Origin: Solimonas flava DSM 18980
GTDB taxonomy: Bacteria > Pseudomonadota > Gammaproteobacteria > Nevskiales > Nevskiaceae
Length of the DNA: 42,540 bases
Assembly: GCF_000426685.1 (NCBI RefSeq)
Contig: NZ_KE384553.1
Location: 1 to 42,540, forward strand
Direction of reading: 5' to 3'
Within the stretch, counting starts at the first letter, position 1; each line of letters opens with the position of its first letter. The notes beneath the pieces are model-generated. The model was not told where the DNA came from, did not search any database, and worked only from the letters and a program-made list of their open reading frames with translations. Of this stretch, positions 1 to 9,483 are shown in pieces. The translations under genes and the position numbers were made by a program.

Positions 1-345
1 ATGGCATTTCACTTGACCCCCGGCCAAGCCTCGGACCTGGAAGGGGCCGACGCCTTGCTGCCCGGCCTGTCCGCTCAAGCATTAATCGCCGATCGGGCCT
101 ACGACGCCCACGAGCGAGTGATCGAACCGATGCAGCACATCGGCGCACAGATCGTCATCCCTTCTCATCCAACACGCAAAGTGATGCGCGATTACGATCG
201 AGCGCTGTACAAGGCTCGGCACTTGATCGAGAACTTCTTTGCCAAGCTCAAGCAATATCGGGCCATCGCCACCCGCTACGACAAAACCGCTCGAAACTTC
301 CTCGGGGCCATCTACTGCATCGCAGCCAACATCCTGCTCAATTGA
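1..345 (+). CDS. IS5-family transposase, C-terminal part
   Basis: This is the C-terminal 114 residues of a DDE transposase of the IS5 family (IS427-like group, where the protein is often made from two overlapping frames). Visible marks are the LIADRAYDAH segment around residue 30, which contains the second catalytic Asp, and the conserved tail KARHLIENFFAKLKQYR followed by IATRYDKTARNF around residues 71-99, where the catalytic Glu sits in IENFF. The window starts inside the gene, so the first Met is probably internal and the true start is upstream. The stop is at 343-345. The family assignment is firm; whether the element is intact cannot be judged here. Confidence 0.85.
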   Translation: MAFHLTPGQASDLEGADALLPGLSAQALIADRAYDAHERVIEPMQHIGAQIVIPSHPTRKVMRDYDRALYKARHLIENFFAKLKQYRAIATRYDKTARNFLGAIYCIAANILLN

Positions 346-354
346 TGACAGGCC
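1..354 (+). mobile_element. IS5-family insertion sequence, right end only (cut by window edge)
   Basis: The transposase 3' end is followed eight bases after its stop by GACAGGCCC and then TAA. Read inward on the minus strand the end is GGGCCTGTCATC, which looks like an IS5-family terminal inverted repeat next to a TNA-type target. The exact boundary is inferred because the other end lies outside the window. The element abuts the stop codon of the minus-strand dehydrogenase gene that follows. Confidence 0.6.
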
Positions 355-1257
355 CTAATCGAAGCGCGCGCGCTCGCCGCTTTCGGACTGGCCGGCGCGG
401 CGTGCGGCGAGGCGCGCGATGACCGACCAGTCGGCATCGCCGTCGCCGGCGGCGAGGCCTTCGAGCATCGCGTCGCGCAGCAGGCTGGCCAGCGGCAGCG
501 GCACCTGCGCCGCATCGCCGGCGGCCAGCGCCAGGCGCACGTCCTTGAGTCCGAGGCGCAGCTTGAAGCCGGCCGGCTCGTAGCGCCGCTCGGCGATCAG
601 CGCGCCGTAGTTCTTGTAGACCGGCGCGGCGAACAGCGTGCCGGTCAGCATTTCGATCAGCTCGGTCGGGCTGACGCCGTAGGCCTGGCCGAGCGCCGCG
701 GCTTCGCCCATCGCTTCCAGCGCGGCGGCGATCATGAAGTTGCCGGAGATCTTCAGCGCGTTGGCGCGCACCGGGTCCTCGCCGAGCCGCCAGGTCTTCT
801 GGCCGATCGCCGCGAGCAGCGGCAGCACGCGATCGACGGCGTCCTCGCGGCCGGCGGCGAGCACCTGCAGCGTGCCGGCGGCCGCCGCGTCCGGACGGCC
901 GAACACCGGCGCCGAGACGTAGCCCAGGCCGTTCTCGGCGTGACGCTCGTCGAGTTCGCGCGCCAGCGCGGTCGAGATCGTCGCCAGGTTGACGTGCACG
1001 AGGCCGGTCGCGGCGCGGCCCAGCGCGCCGCTGTCGAGCAGCACCTCGCGCAGCGCCGCGTCGTCGGCCAGCATCGAGAACAGCGCGGTGCCGCGCAGCG
1101 TCTCGTCGACGGTGGCGGCAGCTTCGGCGCCGAGCGCGACCAGCTCGCGGACCGGCGTCTGCGAGCGGTTCCAGACGACGACGCGATGGCCGGCCTTGAG
1201 CAGATTGGCGGCGATGCCGCGGCCCATGCCGCCGAGTCCGACGAAGCCGATATCCAT
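355..1257 (-). CDS. NAD(P)-dependent oxidoreductase of the 3-hydroxyisobutyrate dehydrogenase family
   Basis: A 300-residue cytosolic beta-hydroxyacid dehydrogenase. The N-terminal Rossmann motif GLGGMG is at residues 7-12. The substrate-loop segment SAPVFGRPDAA is near 115-125, and the catalytic lysine is K169 in the KISGN motif. The SAPVFGRP variant belongs to a subgroup whose substrates are mostly undefined, so a specific 3-hydroxyisobutyrate or tartronate semialdehyde role is not claimed. It lies 42 bp downstream of argB on the same strand and may be the last gene of the coaBC-dut-argB unit. Its stop codon TAG is directly against the IS5 element end, so the native C-terminus could have been altered by the insertion, although the length is normal for the family. 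Confidence 0.85.
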   Translation of the reverse strand: MDIGFVGLGGMGRGIAANLLKAGHRVVVWNRSQTPVRELVALGAEAAATVDETLRGTALFSMLADDAALREVLLDSGALGRAATGLVHVNLATISTALARELDERHAENGLGYVSAPVFGRPDAAAAGTLQVLAAGREDAVDRVLPLLAAIGQKTWRLGEDPVRANALKISGNFMIAAALEAMGEAAALGQAYGVSPTELIEMLTGTLFAAPVYKNYGALIAERRYEPAGFKLRLGLKDVRLALAAGDAAQVPLPLASLLRDAMLEGLAAGDGDADWSVIARLAARRAGQSESGERARFD

Positions 1258-1299
1258 GAGGCGTCTCCTTGAATCGGGCTCCGGGCGGCGTGCCGTCCG

Positions 1300-2686
<1,387 letters not shown>

Positions 2687-2762
2687 GGCGGAGCGGTGCG
2701 GAGTGGGGCCGGCGCGTCGGGCGCGCCGGACGGAAAGCGAAAGAGGGGCGAGCGCCTGCGCC

Positions 2763-3995
2763 TCAGGCCGGCGCGGCGGCGCGGGCGTGGAAGCGTTCGG
2801 CGACCAGCGCCGCGAGCTGGCGCGCGATCTCGGTCTTGCTGGCGTGCGGCAGCTCGCGGCCGCCGCCCGGCCAGTAGACCGACAGCGCGTTGTCGTCGCG
2901 ATCGAAGGCGCGGCCGCGGCCGACCCAGTTGGCGGCGATCAGGTCGAGCTTCTTGCGCGCGAGCTTGCCGCGCGCGTGTTCTTCGAGCTTCTCGGTCTCG
3001 GCGGCGAAGCCGGCCACGAACAGCCGCGCGTCCTGCGCGCGCACGGCGCTGATGACGTCCGGATTGCGGTGCAGCGTCAGCTGCAGGGTGGCGTCGTTCT
3101 TCTTGATCTTCTCGTCGGCGACGCCGTCGACGCGGTAGTCGGCGACTGCGGCGGCGCCGACGAAGATCTGCGCGCCGCGCGCCGCCTGCAGCGCCGCATC
3201 GAGCAGTTCCTGCGCGGTCTCGATGTCGATGCGGGCGACGCCGGCCGGCGTCGCCAGGCTGGTCGGTCCGCTGAGCAGCGTGACCTCGGCGCCGAGCGCG
3301 CGCAGCGCCGCGGCGAGCGCGTAGCCCATCTTGCCGGACGAGCGGTTGGTGATGAAGCGCACCGGGTCGATCGGCTCGCGCGTCGGGCCGGCGGTGACGA
3401 CGGCTTTCACGCCGGCGAGGGGGCCGTGCTCGAACCGCTGCGCGACCGCCTCGCGGATCTGCAGCGGTTCGGCCATGCGGCCGTCGCCGATCTCGCCGCA
3501 GGCCTGCGCGCCGGCGCCGGGGCCGATCACCTGCACGCCGCGCGCCACCAGCGTGGCGACGTTGGCCTGCGTCGCCGGGTTGGCCCACATCAGGCGGTTC
3601 ATCGCCGGCGCGATCGCGATCGGCTTGTCGCTCGCCAGGCACAGGGTGCTGAGCAGATCGTCGGCGAGGCCGTGCGCGAGCCGGGCGATGACGTCGGCCG
3701 AGGCCGGCGCGATCAGGATCAGGTCCGGCCAGCGGGCGAGCTCGATATGGCCCATCGCCGCCTCGGCGGCGGGGTCGAGCAACGAAGTGCGCACCGGGCG
3801 GCCGGACAGCGCCTGGAAGGTCAGCGGCGTGACGAACTGCTGGGCGCCGGCGGTCATCACGACCTGCACCTCGGCGCCGGCTTCGAGCAGGCGCCGCGTC
3901 AGGTCGGCGGCCTTGTAGGCGGCGATGCCGCCGGTCACGCCGAGCACGATGCGGCGTTCTGCGAGATTCGGCACGGTTGGGGTCGCGGCGTTCAT
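2763..3995 (-). CDS. coaBC: Bifunctional phosphopantothenoylcysteine decarboxylase/phosphopantothenate-cysteine ligase
   Basis: Carries out two successive steps of coenzyme A synthesis: CTP-dependent joining of cysteine to 4'-phosphopantothenate (CoaB, C-terminal half) and FMN-dependent decarboxylation (CoaC, N-terminal half). The 410-residue protein has [10 protein letters not shown] near residue 19, catalytic His83 in GHIELARW, the PAMN motif at 130-133 and the reactive Cys166 in [10 protein letters not shown]. The CoaB half begins near 190 with [19 protein letters not shown], followed by SSGKMG, and carries [17 protein letters not shown] near 300. It starts 48 bp from the divergent radC gene. 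A TAGAAT hexamer six bases upstream of the ATG would make the mRNA nearly leaderless. Confidence 0.97.
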   Translation of the reverse strand: MNAATPTVPNLAERRIVLGVTGGIAAYKAADLTRRLLEAGAEVQVVMTAGAQQFVTPLTFQALSGRPVRTSLLDPAAEAAMGHIELARWPDLILIAPASADVIARLAHGLADDLLSTLCLASDKPIAIAPAMNRLMWANPATQANVATLVARGVQVIGPGAGAQACGEIGDGRMAEPLQIREAVAQRFEHGPLAGVKAVVTAGPTREPIDPVRFITNRSSGKMGYALAAALRALGAEVTLLSGPTSLATPAGVARIDIETAQELLDAALQAARGAQIFVGAAAVADYRVDGVADEKIKKNDATLQLTLHRNPDVISAVRAQDARLFVAGFAAETEKLEEHARGKLARKKLDLIAANWVGRGRAFDRDDNALSVYWPGGGRELPHASKTEIARQLAALVAERFHARAAAPA

Positions 3996-4001
3996 CGCAA
4001 C

Positions 4002-4007
4002 ATTCTA
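4002..4007 (-). promoter_or_regulatory. Candidate -10 hexamer for coaBC
   Basis: On the minus strand TAGAAT stands six bases before the coaBC ATG. A start of transcription at the usual distance would fall at or beside the A of the ATG, giving a leaderless or near-leaderless message. No good -35 was found at 16-18 bp spacing, so this is a weak call. Confidence 0.35.
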
Positions 4008-4043
4008 GCGGGCTTGCAGCGGGGCAAGGCCCGGGGAGGAACG

Positions 4044-4718
4044 ATGGCGATCCGCGACTGGCCGGCCGGCGAGCGTCCGCGCGAGAAACTGCTGGCGCGC
4101 GGCCCCGCCAGCCTGAGCGACGCCGAACTGCTGGCGATCTTTCTGCGCACCGGCGTCGCCGGCAAGAGCGCGGTGGCGCTGGCGCGCGAGCTGATCGACG
4201 GTTTCGGCAGCCTGCGCGCGCTGCTGCGCGCCGACCTGCCGCGCTTCTGCGCCGGCAAGGGCCTCGGCGCCGCCAAATACGCGCAGCTGCAGGCGGTGCT
4301 GGAACTGGCGCGCCGCCATCTGGCCGAGGAGCTGCGCCGCGGCGAGGCGCTGAGCGATCCGCTGGCGGCCGAGCGGTTCCTGCGCGCGCAGCTGCGCGAT
4401 CTCGACCACGAGGTTTTCGCCGCGCTGTTCCTCGATGCGCAGCATCGCGTGCTGGCCTTCGAGGCGCTGGCGCGCGGCACGCTCGACGGCGCCGCCGTCT
4501 ATCCGCGCGAGGTGGTCAAGGCCGCGCTGCGCCATCAGGCGGCGGCGGTGATCTTTGCGCACAACCATCCGAGCGGCCACGCCGAGCCGAGCGCCGCCGA
4601 CCGTGCGCTGACCGAGCGTCTGCGCCAGGCGCTCGGCACTGTCGACGTGCGCGTGCTCGATCATCTGGTGATCGGCGAGGGCGCGCCGACCAGTTTCGCG
4701 GCGCGCGGCTGGCTGTAG
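4044..4718 (+). CDS. radC: RadC-family JAMM/MPN+ domain protein
   Basis: A 224-residue protein of the RadC (YicR) family. A helix-hairpin-helix-like N-terminal region ([20 protein letters not shown], residues 12-31) is followed by the MPN+ domain with the metal-binding JAMM motif His173-x-His175 in HNHPSG and Asp186. The family was once tied to DNA repair, but its chromosomal function is unproven; plasmid and phage versions are anti-restriction associated. The start at 4044 is chosen because the ribosome-binding sequence GGGGAGGA ends three bases upstream and [16 protein letters not shown] matches the usual N-terminus; the reading frame is open far upstream, which is only a GC effect. Divergent from coaBC, as is common in gammaproteobacteria. 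Confidence 0.92.
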   Translation: MAIRDWPAGERPREKLLARGPASLSDAELLAIFLRTGVAGKSAVALARELIDGFGSLRALLRADLPRFCAGKGLGAAKYAQLQAVLELARRHLAEELRRGEALSDPLAAERFLRAQLRDLDHEVFAALFLDAQHRVLAFEALARGTLDGAAVYPREVVKAALRHQAAAVIFAHNHPSGHAEPSAADRALTERLRQALGTVDVRVLDHLVIGEGAPTSFAARGWL

Positions 4719-4820
4719 GGCGATGCCCCTCGACCTCGGCCTCCGCTGCGGGCATGCTGGGCCGGTGCATCCTGCGGCGCGCGTGCGGTCGGACGCCAGC
4801 CGCGATCCGGGGAGGGCGCG

Positions 4821-5939
4821 ATGAAGCACGGACGCAGACGGTTCGGACTGATACTGGCGCTGTGCGCGGCGCTGCTCGCGCTGTATCTGGCGTTCTGGCC
4901 GGTGCCGATCCGGCCGGTCGCCTGGCAGGCGCCGCTGCCGCCGCCGACCGAGCAGTATCCGCAGAACGGCCGGCTGCGCGATCTCGAGCGCCTTGCCGAC
5001 GGCGTCGGCGTCGGCCCGGAGGGCCTGGCGATCGACACCCAGGGCCGGCTCTACGCCGGTTACGAGGACGGTCGCGTGATGCGTTTCGATCTCAACGGCG
5101 AGCACGGCGAAGTCCTCGCCGACACCGGCGGCCGGCCGCTCGGTATCAGCGTCGGCGCCAAGGGCGTGTTCGTCGCCGACGCCATGCGCGGCCTGCTGCA
5201 GATCGAGGACGGCGGCGCCGTGAAGGTGCTCAGCACCGGGGCCGACGGCGTCCCGTTCCGCTTCGTCGACGACGTCGACCAGTCCGCCGCCGACCCCTAC
5301 GTCTATTTCAGCGACGCCTCGGCGCGCTTCGGCTACCGGCAGGCGATGGCGGACGTGCTCGAGCACGGCGACAGCGGCCGCCTGCTGCGCTACGACCTGC
5401 AGACCGGCGAGACGCGCACGCTGCTGCGTGGCCTGCATTTCGCCAACGGTGTCGCCGTCGGGCCGAGAGGCGAGTACGTGCTGGTCTCCGAGATGGCCGC
5501 CTACCGCGTGCTGCGCTACTGGATCAAGGGCGAGCGCGCCGGTCAGCACGAGGTGTTCGTCGACAACCTGCCGGGCTTTCCCGACAACCTCAGCATCGAC
5601 CACGATCACGGCTGCGTGTGGCTGGCGCTGTACGCGCCGCGCCTGCCGCAACTCGATGCGATGGCCGCGCATCCGGGACTGCGCACGCTGCTGTACCGCG
5701 TGCCGACATTCCTGTGGCCGAAGCTGCGGCCGCGCAGCTGGGCGCTGTCGTTCGACTTCAACGGCCGGCTGCTGCAGAACCTGCAGTACGAGGCGCCGCC
5801 GGAGCAGATCCACGTGCATCCCGCCTACGGGCCGGTCACCAGCGTCGTCCACTACGGCGGCACGCTGTATTTCGGCAGCGTCGCCGACACCGCGATCGGC
5901 CGCCTCGCGATGCCGACCGCGGCGCCGCACGCGCCGTGA
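4821..5939 (+). CDS. Strictosidine-synthase/SMP-30-like beta-propeller protein, membrane anchored
   Basis: A 372-residue protein with one hydrophobic N-terminal segment (about residues 9-27), probably an uncleaved anchor or signal peptide placing the rest in the periplasm. The body resembles the strictosidine-synthase/APMAP calcium-dependent propeller family: GPEGLAIDTQGRLYAG near 70, the FVDDVD and YFSDASARFG pair near 148-170, HFANGVAV near 203 and NLPGFPDNLSID near 248. Bacterial members are treated as lactonases or arylesterases; the natural substrate here is unknown. The ribosome-binding sequence GGGGAGG lies just ahead of the ATG. Its stop overlaps the GTG start of the next gene (GTGA), so the two are translationally coupled and likely act together. 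Confidence 0.8.
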   Translation: MKHGRRRFGLILALCAALLALYLAFWPVPIRPVAWQAPLPPPTEQYPQNGRLRDLERLADGVGVGPEGLAIDTQGRLYAGYEDGRVMRFDLNGEHGEVLADTGGRPLGISVGAKGVFVADAMRGLLQIEDGGAVKVLSTGADGVPFRFVDDVDQSAADPYVYFSDASARFGYRQAMADVLEHGDSGRLLRYDLQTGETRTLLRGLHFANGVAVGPRGEYVLVSEMAAYRVLRYWIKGERAGQHEVFVDNLPGFPDNLSIDHDHGCVWLALYAPRLPQLDAMAAHPGLRTLLYRVPTFLWPKLRPRSWALSFDFNGRLLQNLQYEAPPEQIHVHPAYGPVTSVVHYGGTLYFGSVADTAIGRLAMPTAAPHAP

Positions 5940-7555
5940 GCGACACCTGGGATGCCGTCATCGTCGGCGCCGGGCACAACGGTCTGGTCTGCGCGGCGTA
6001 TCTGGCGCGCGCCGGCCGCCGCGTGCTGGTGCTCGAACGCCGCGAGCGGGTCGGCGGCGCGGCGGTCACCGAGGCGCTGGCGCCGGGTTATCGCGCGTCG
6101 ACCGCCTCGTACCTGATTTCGCTGCTGCTGCCCGAGGTCGAGCGCGAGCTGGCGCTGGCGCGCCACGGCTACAAGGTGCTGCCGCGCAATCCCTCGTCGT
6201 TCACGCCGCTGCCGGACGGACGCAGCCTGCTGCTCGGGCCGGACGCCGAACTCAACCGGCGCGAGATCGCCGCCTTCTCGGCGCGCGACGCCGCGGCCTG
6301 GCCGCGCTACGAGGCCTGGCTGGCACGCGTCGCCGAGGCGCTCGAACCGGCGCTCGAGGATGTGCCGCCGGAGCTGCTGCCGGTGCCGCCCGGCCTGCGC
6401 CGCCGCGGCCTGCCCGAGCGCCTGCGCAATCTGCGCCGGCTGCTGCGCTTCCATCGCGCGCTGCGCCGGCTCGGCGACGACCTGCCGGCGGCGCTGGAGC
6501 TGTTGACCGGCGCGGCCAGTCCGATTCTCGATCGCTGGTTCGAGTCCGAGGCGCTGAAGGCGACGCTGGCGACCGACGCGGTCATCGGCGCCTTCGCGCC
6601 GCCGTCGGCGCCCGGCACCGGCTACGTGCTGCTGCATCACGTGATGGGCGTCGCCGGCGGTGCGCGCGGCGTCTGGGGCTATGTCGAGGGCGGCATGGGC
6701 GCGCTCAGCGAGGCGTTGCGCGGCAGCGCCGAAGCGGCCGGCGCGACGATCCGCACCCATGCGCCGGTCGCGCGCATCGAGGTCGAGGGCGGCCGCGCCG
6801 CCGCGGTGCGCCTGGCGTCCGGCGAGCGCATCGCGGCGCGCACCATCGTCTCCAACGCCACGCCGGCGGTGACTTTCCTGCAGCTGCTCGAGGCCGGCAC
6901 GCTGCCCGACGCGTTCCGCGCCGCGGTCGAGCGCATCGACTACGCGAGCCCGGTGATGAAGATCAATCTGGCGCTGTCCGAGCTGCCGGATTTCGCGAGC
7001 CGGCCGGGCAGGGACGCGGTTGGCCCCGCGCATCGCGGCACGATCCACATCGGCCCGACGCGCGATTACATCGAGCAGGCCTACGCCGACGCGCGGCGCG
7101 GCTGGCCGTCGCAGGCGCCGCTGGTCGAGCTGACGATCCCGACGTCGGTCGACCGCACGCTGGCGCCGCCCGGCCACCACATCGCGCAGCTGTTCGTGCA
7201 GTACGCGCCGTACCGGCTCGCCGAAAGCGACTGGGACACACAGGCCGACGCCTTCGCCGAGCGCTGCATCGACGCGGTGACCGCCTATGCGCCGAACTTC
7301 CGCGACGCCGTGCTGCATCGTCAGGTGCTGTCGCCGCTCGAACTGGAGCGGCGCTTCGCGCTGACCGGCGGCAACATCTTTCACGGCGCGATGTCGCTGC
7401 ACCAGCTGTTCGGCTTCCGCCCGGTGCCCGGTTGGGGCGACTACCGCACGCCGCTGCCGGGGCTTTATCTGTGCGGCGCCGGCGCGCACCCGGGCGGCGG
7501 CGTCAGCGGCGCCCCGGGGCGCAACGCCGCGCGCGTGATCCTGCACCGCGCATGA
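5936..7555 (+). CDS. FAD-dependent oxidoreductase, phytoene-desaturase/PYROXD2-like
   Basis: A 539-residue flavoprotein of the CrtI-related amine oxidase superfamily (COG1233). The N-terminal dinucleotide motif is VIVGAGHNGLVCAAYLARAG near residues 8-27, with the ERRERVGGAAVTEA extension that contacts FAD. The C-terminal FAD signature GLYLCGAGAHPGGGVSG is near 510. The GTG start at 5936 is chosen because it overlaps the preceding stop and lies just before the Rossmann motif. No carotenoid synthesis genes (crtB, crtE) are nearby, so a carotenoid role is not supported; the pairing with the propeller protein is the only context. The substrate is unknown. Confidence 0.85.
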   Translation: MSDTWDAVIVGAGHNGLVCAAYLARAGRRVLVLERRERVGGAAVTEALAPGYRASTASYLISLLLPEVERELALARHGYKVLPRNPSSFTPLPDGRSLLLGPDAELNRREIAAFSARDAAAWPRYEAWLARVAEALEPALEDVPPELLPVPPGLRRRGLPERLRNLRRLLRFHRALRRLGDDLPAALELLTGAASPILDRWFESEALKATLATDAVIGAFAPPSAPGTGYVLLHHVMGVAGGARGVWGYVEGGMGALSEALRGSAEAAGATIRTHAPVARIEVEGGRAAAVRLASGERIAARTIVSNATPAVTFLQLLEAGTLPDAFRAAVERIDYASPVMKINLALSELPDFASRPGRDAVGPAHRGTIHIGPTRDYIEQAYADARRGWPSQAPLVELTIPTSVDRTLAPPGHHIAQLFVQYAPYRLAESDWDTQADAFAERCIDAVTAYAPNFRDAVLHRQVLSPLELERRFALTGGNIFHGAMSLHQLFGFRPVPGWGDYRTPLPGLYLCGAGAHPGGGVSGAPGRNAARVILHRA

Positions 7556-7712
7556 GTGCGCCGGTCGCGCCGCGACCGCCGGTCGGCGGTCGTCCGCCCG
7601 CCGGAGGCGGCGCGCGCACCACACTCGCGCCCGTGTCGACGTTCCCCCCATGCGCAGCCCGAGCGCGCCGGCCCGGCCGGCGGTCGGCGCGCGCGCGGCG
7701 CGGAGACCGGCG

Positions 7713-9404
7713 ATGAGGGCGTGGTCCGGCCGTCTGCCGTCGTGGCGCGCGCTGACGGCGCTGCTCGCCGCGGCGCTGGTCGTCGCGCTCTACGGCTGGG
7801 CGCTGGGTCGCTCGCCGCATGTGGCGACGCTCGCCGCGGCGCCGCCGCTGCAGGTCGACTGGCAGCCGGCCGCGGACGGCGCGACGCGCCCGGGTCCGGT
7901 CTGGCAGCGGTACGCGGCCGGCAGCCATCTGCCGCGCGGCGGCGCCGGCGGCTGGGTGCGCGTGCGCCCGGCGCGCGGCGTCTGGCCGGACGGCGAGCAA
8001 CTGCTGGCGATCGAACAGCCGGGCTTCGGCGCGGTGTCGCGCTTCGAGGCCGGGCAGGAGCGCGAGCGCCGGCGCTGGAGCGACGGCCGCGCCGCCGGCG
8101 ACTGGGGCCTGCTCGGCGGCATCGTCTTTCCGCTCGACGCCGCGGCGCGCCGCGACGGCGCGCTGCTGCTGCGCTGGTGGCCGCACGCCGAACTCGACAG
8201 CCGCCCGCAGTTCGCCCTGCTCGCGCCGCCGCAGCTGGCGCTGCGCGACACCACGGCGACGCTGAGCAGCGGCGCGCTGCTGGCGACGCTGGCGGCCTTC
8301 GCGCTGCTGGCGCTGCCGGTCGGCGCGCTGCTGCGCGAGCCGGCGTTCCTCGCGTACGCGCTCTATCTCGGCAGCTACGCGCTGCTGCAGCTGATGGTCA
8401 CCGGCCTGGCCTACTCGCCGCTGCCGGTCGCGCCGCTGGCGGCGGCGCCGCAATGGTGGGGACGCCTGGCGACCGGCATCGCGGTCTGGGCCGCGACCGT
8501 GTTCCTCAGTGGTTTCGCCGACCTGCGCCGCTACGCGCCGCGCATGCGCTGGCTGGTGCTCGCGGTCGGCTGGGCGGTGCTGCTGCCGACGCTGTCGGCG
8601 CAGTTCGGCGGCGAGGCGCTGCGGGCGCTGGTGCGGCAGATCATCAATCCGCTGCTGATGCTGTCCGGGCCGCTGCTGCTGCTCGCCGCCGGCTGGGCCT
8701 GGCGGCGCGGCTCGCGCTACGCCGGCTTCTTCTTCATTGGCTGGACGCCGTTGCTGACGATCACCGCCCTCGACAGCGCCGGCGTGCTCGGCGCGCCGCC
8801 GGGCACCGCGCTCGGCGATTACGGTGCGCTCGGCGCCGCGCTGTTCGAGGCCTTCGTGCTGATGCTCGGCCTCGGCGATCGCGCCTACGCGCTGCGCGGG
8901 GCGCTCGAACGGGCGCATCGCCTGGCCGGCACCGATGCGCTGACCGGCCTGCCGAACCGGCGCGGCTGGCGCGACGCGCTGCAGGCGCAGCCGGCCGACG
9001 TCATCGTCTATGCCGACCTCGATCACTTCAAGGCGCTCAACGACCGCTACGGCCATGCGCGCGGCGACGAGGCGCTGAGCTGGGTCGGCGCGGCGCTGAA
9101 GGCGCGCCTGCGGCGCGGCGACCGGGCGGCGCGCTACGGCGGCGAGGAGTTCGTCGTCGCGCTGTACGACTGCGGCACCGCCGAGGCGCTGGCCTGGGCC
9201 GAGGCGCTGCGCCGCGATATCGCGCGCCTCGACATCGACGCCGGCGGCCGGCCGCTGACGCTGAGCATCGGCGTCGCCGTGCGGCGGCCGGCCGAGCGCA
9301 TCGAACGCTGGCTCGAACGCGCCGACGCCGCGATGTATGCGGCCAAGCAGGGCGGCCGCGACCGCGTCGTGCTCGCCGGCGACGAAGGCGCTGCCGCGTC
9401 CTGA
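7713..9404 (+). CDS. Membrane diguanylate cyclase with 7TM-DISM-like sensor region
   Basis: A 563-residue protein predicted to make cyclic di-GMP. An N-terminal membrane segment (residues 11-29) precedes a ~150-residue periplasmic domain, then about seven hydrophobic helices between roughly 185 and 390 in the style of 7TM-DISM sensors, and a C-terminal GGDEF domain. Catalytic marks are TDALTGLPNRRGW near 407, YADLDHFKALND near 432 and GGEEF at 476-480. The product-inhibition I-site RxxD is present as R467-D470, five residues before GGEEF, so feedback inhibition is likely. The start at 7713 is preferred over 7650 because GGAGA lies seven bases upstream and the next residues lead directly into the membrane helix. 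Confidence 0.88.
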   Translation: MRAWSGRLPSWRALTALLAAALVVALYGWALGRSPHVATLAAAPPLQVDWQPAADGATRPGPVWQRYAAGSHLPRGGAGGWVRVRPARGVWPDGEQLLAIEQPGFGAVSRFEAGQERERRRWSDGRAAGDWGLLGGIVFPLDAAARRDGALLLRWWPHAELDSRPQFALLAPPQLALRDTTATLSSGALLATLAAFALLALPVGALLREPAFLAYALYLGSYALLQLMVTGLAYSPLPVAPLAAAPQWWGRLATGIAVWAATVFLSGFADLRRYAPRMRWLVLAVGWAVLLPTLSAQFGGEALRALVRQIINPLLMLSGPLLLLAAGWAWRRGSRYAGFFFIGWTPLLTITALDSAGVLGAPPGTALGDYGALGAALFEAFVLMLGLGDRAYALRGALERAHRLAGTDALTGLPNRRGWRDALQAQPADVIVYADLDHFKALNDRYGHARGDEALSWVGAALKARLRRGDRAARYGGEEFVVALYDCGTAEALAWAEALRRDIARLDIDAGGRPLTLSIGVAVRRPAERIERWLERADAAMYAAKQGGRDRVVLAGDEGAAAS

Positions 9405-9406
9405 TC

Positions 9407-9416
9407 AGCGCGCAAG
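9407..9416 (+). promoter_or_regulatory. Possible Ada box upstream of ada
   Basis: AGCGCGCAAG matches 8 of 10 positions of the E. coli Ada-binding sequence AAAGCGCAAG. It lies 68 bp before the ada start. A CATACT hexamer at 9459-9464 could serve as -10, without a good -35, as expected for an activator-dependent promoter. This is a single short match and could be chance in GC-rich DNA. Confidence 0.3.
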
Positions 9417-9483
9417 CTCCGGATGGAGCCGCGCGTCGCGCCGGACCAGACTGCCGCGCATACTTCAACGCGGAAGATCGCTC

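Noticed and set aside
3977-7555. A single 1192-residue plus-strand open frame covering radC, the propeller gene and the flavoenzyme gene
   Set aside because: Only its last 539 codons (from 5936) match a protein family. The rest is an off-frame Arg/Ala-rich shadow produced by high GC content; radC and the propeller gene lie in other frames.
5936-7555. Carotenoid desaturase (crtI) call
   Set aside because: No phytoene synthase, GGPP synthase or cyclase genes nearby, and the C-terminal motif fits the broader PYROXD2-like group.
7552-7716. Small 54-codon ORF starting in the ATGA at the end of the flavoenzyme gene
   Set aside because: Composition is Arg/Pro-rich like other shadow frames, it has no family resemblance and it runs into the start of the diguanylate cyclase gene.
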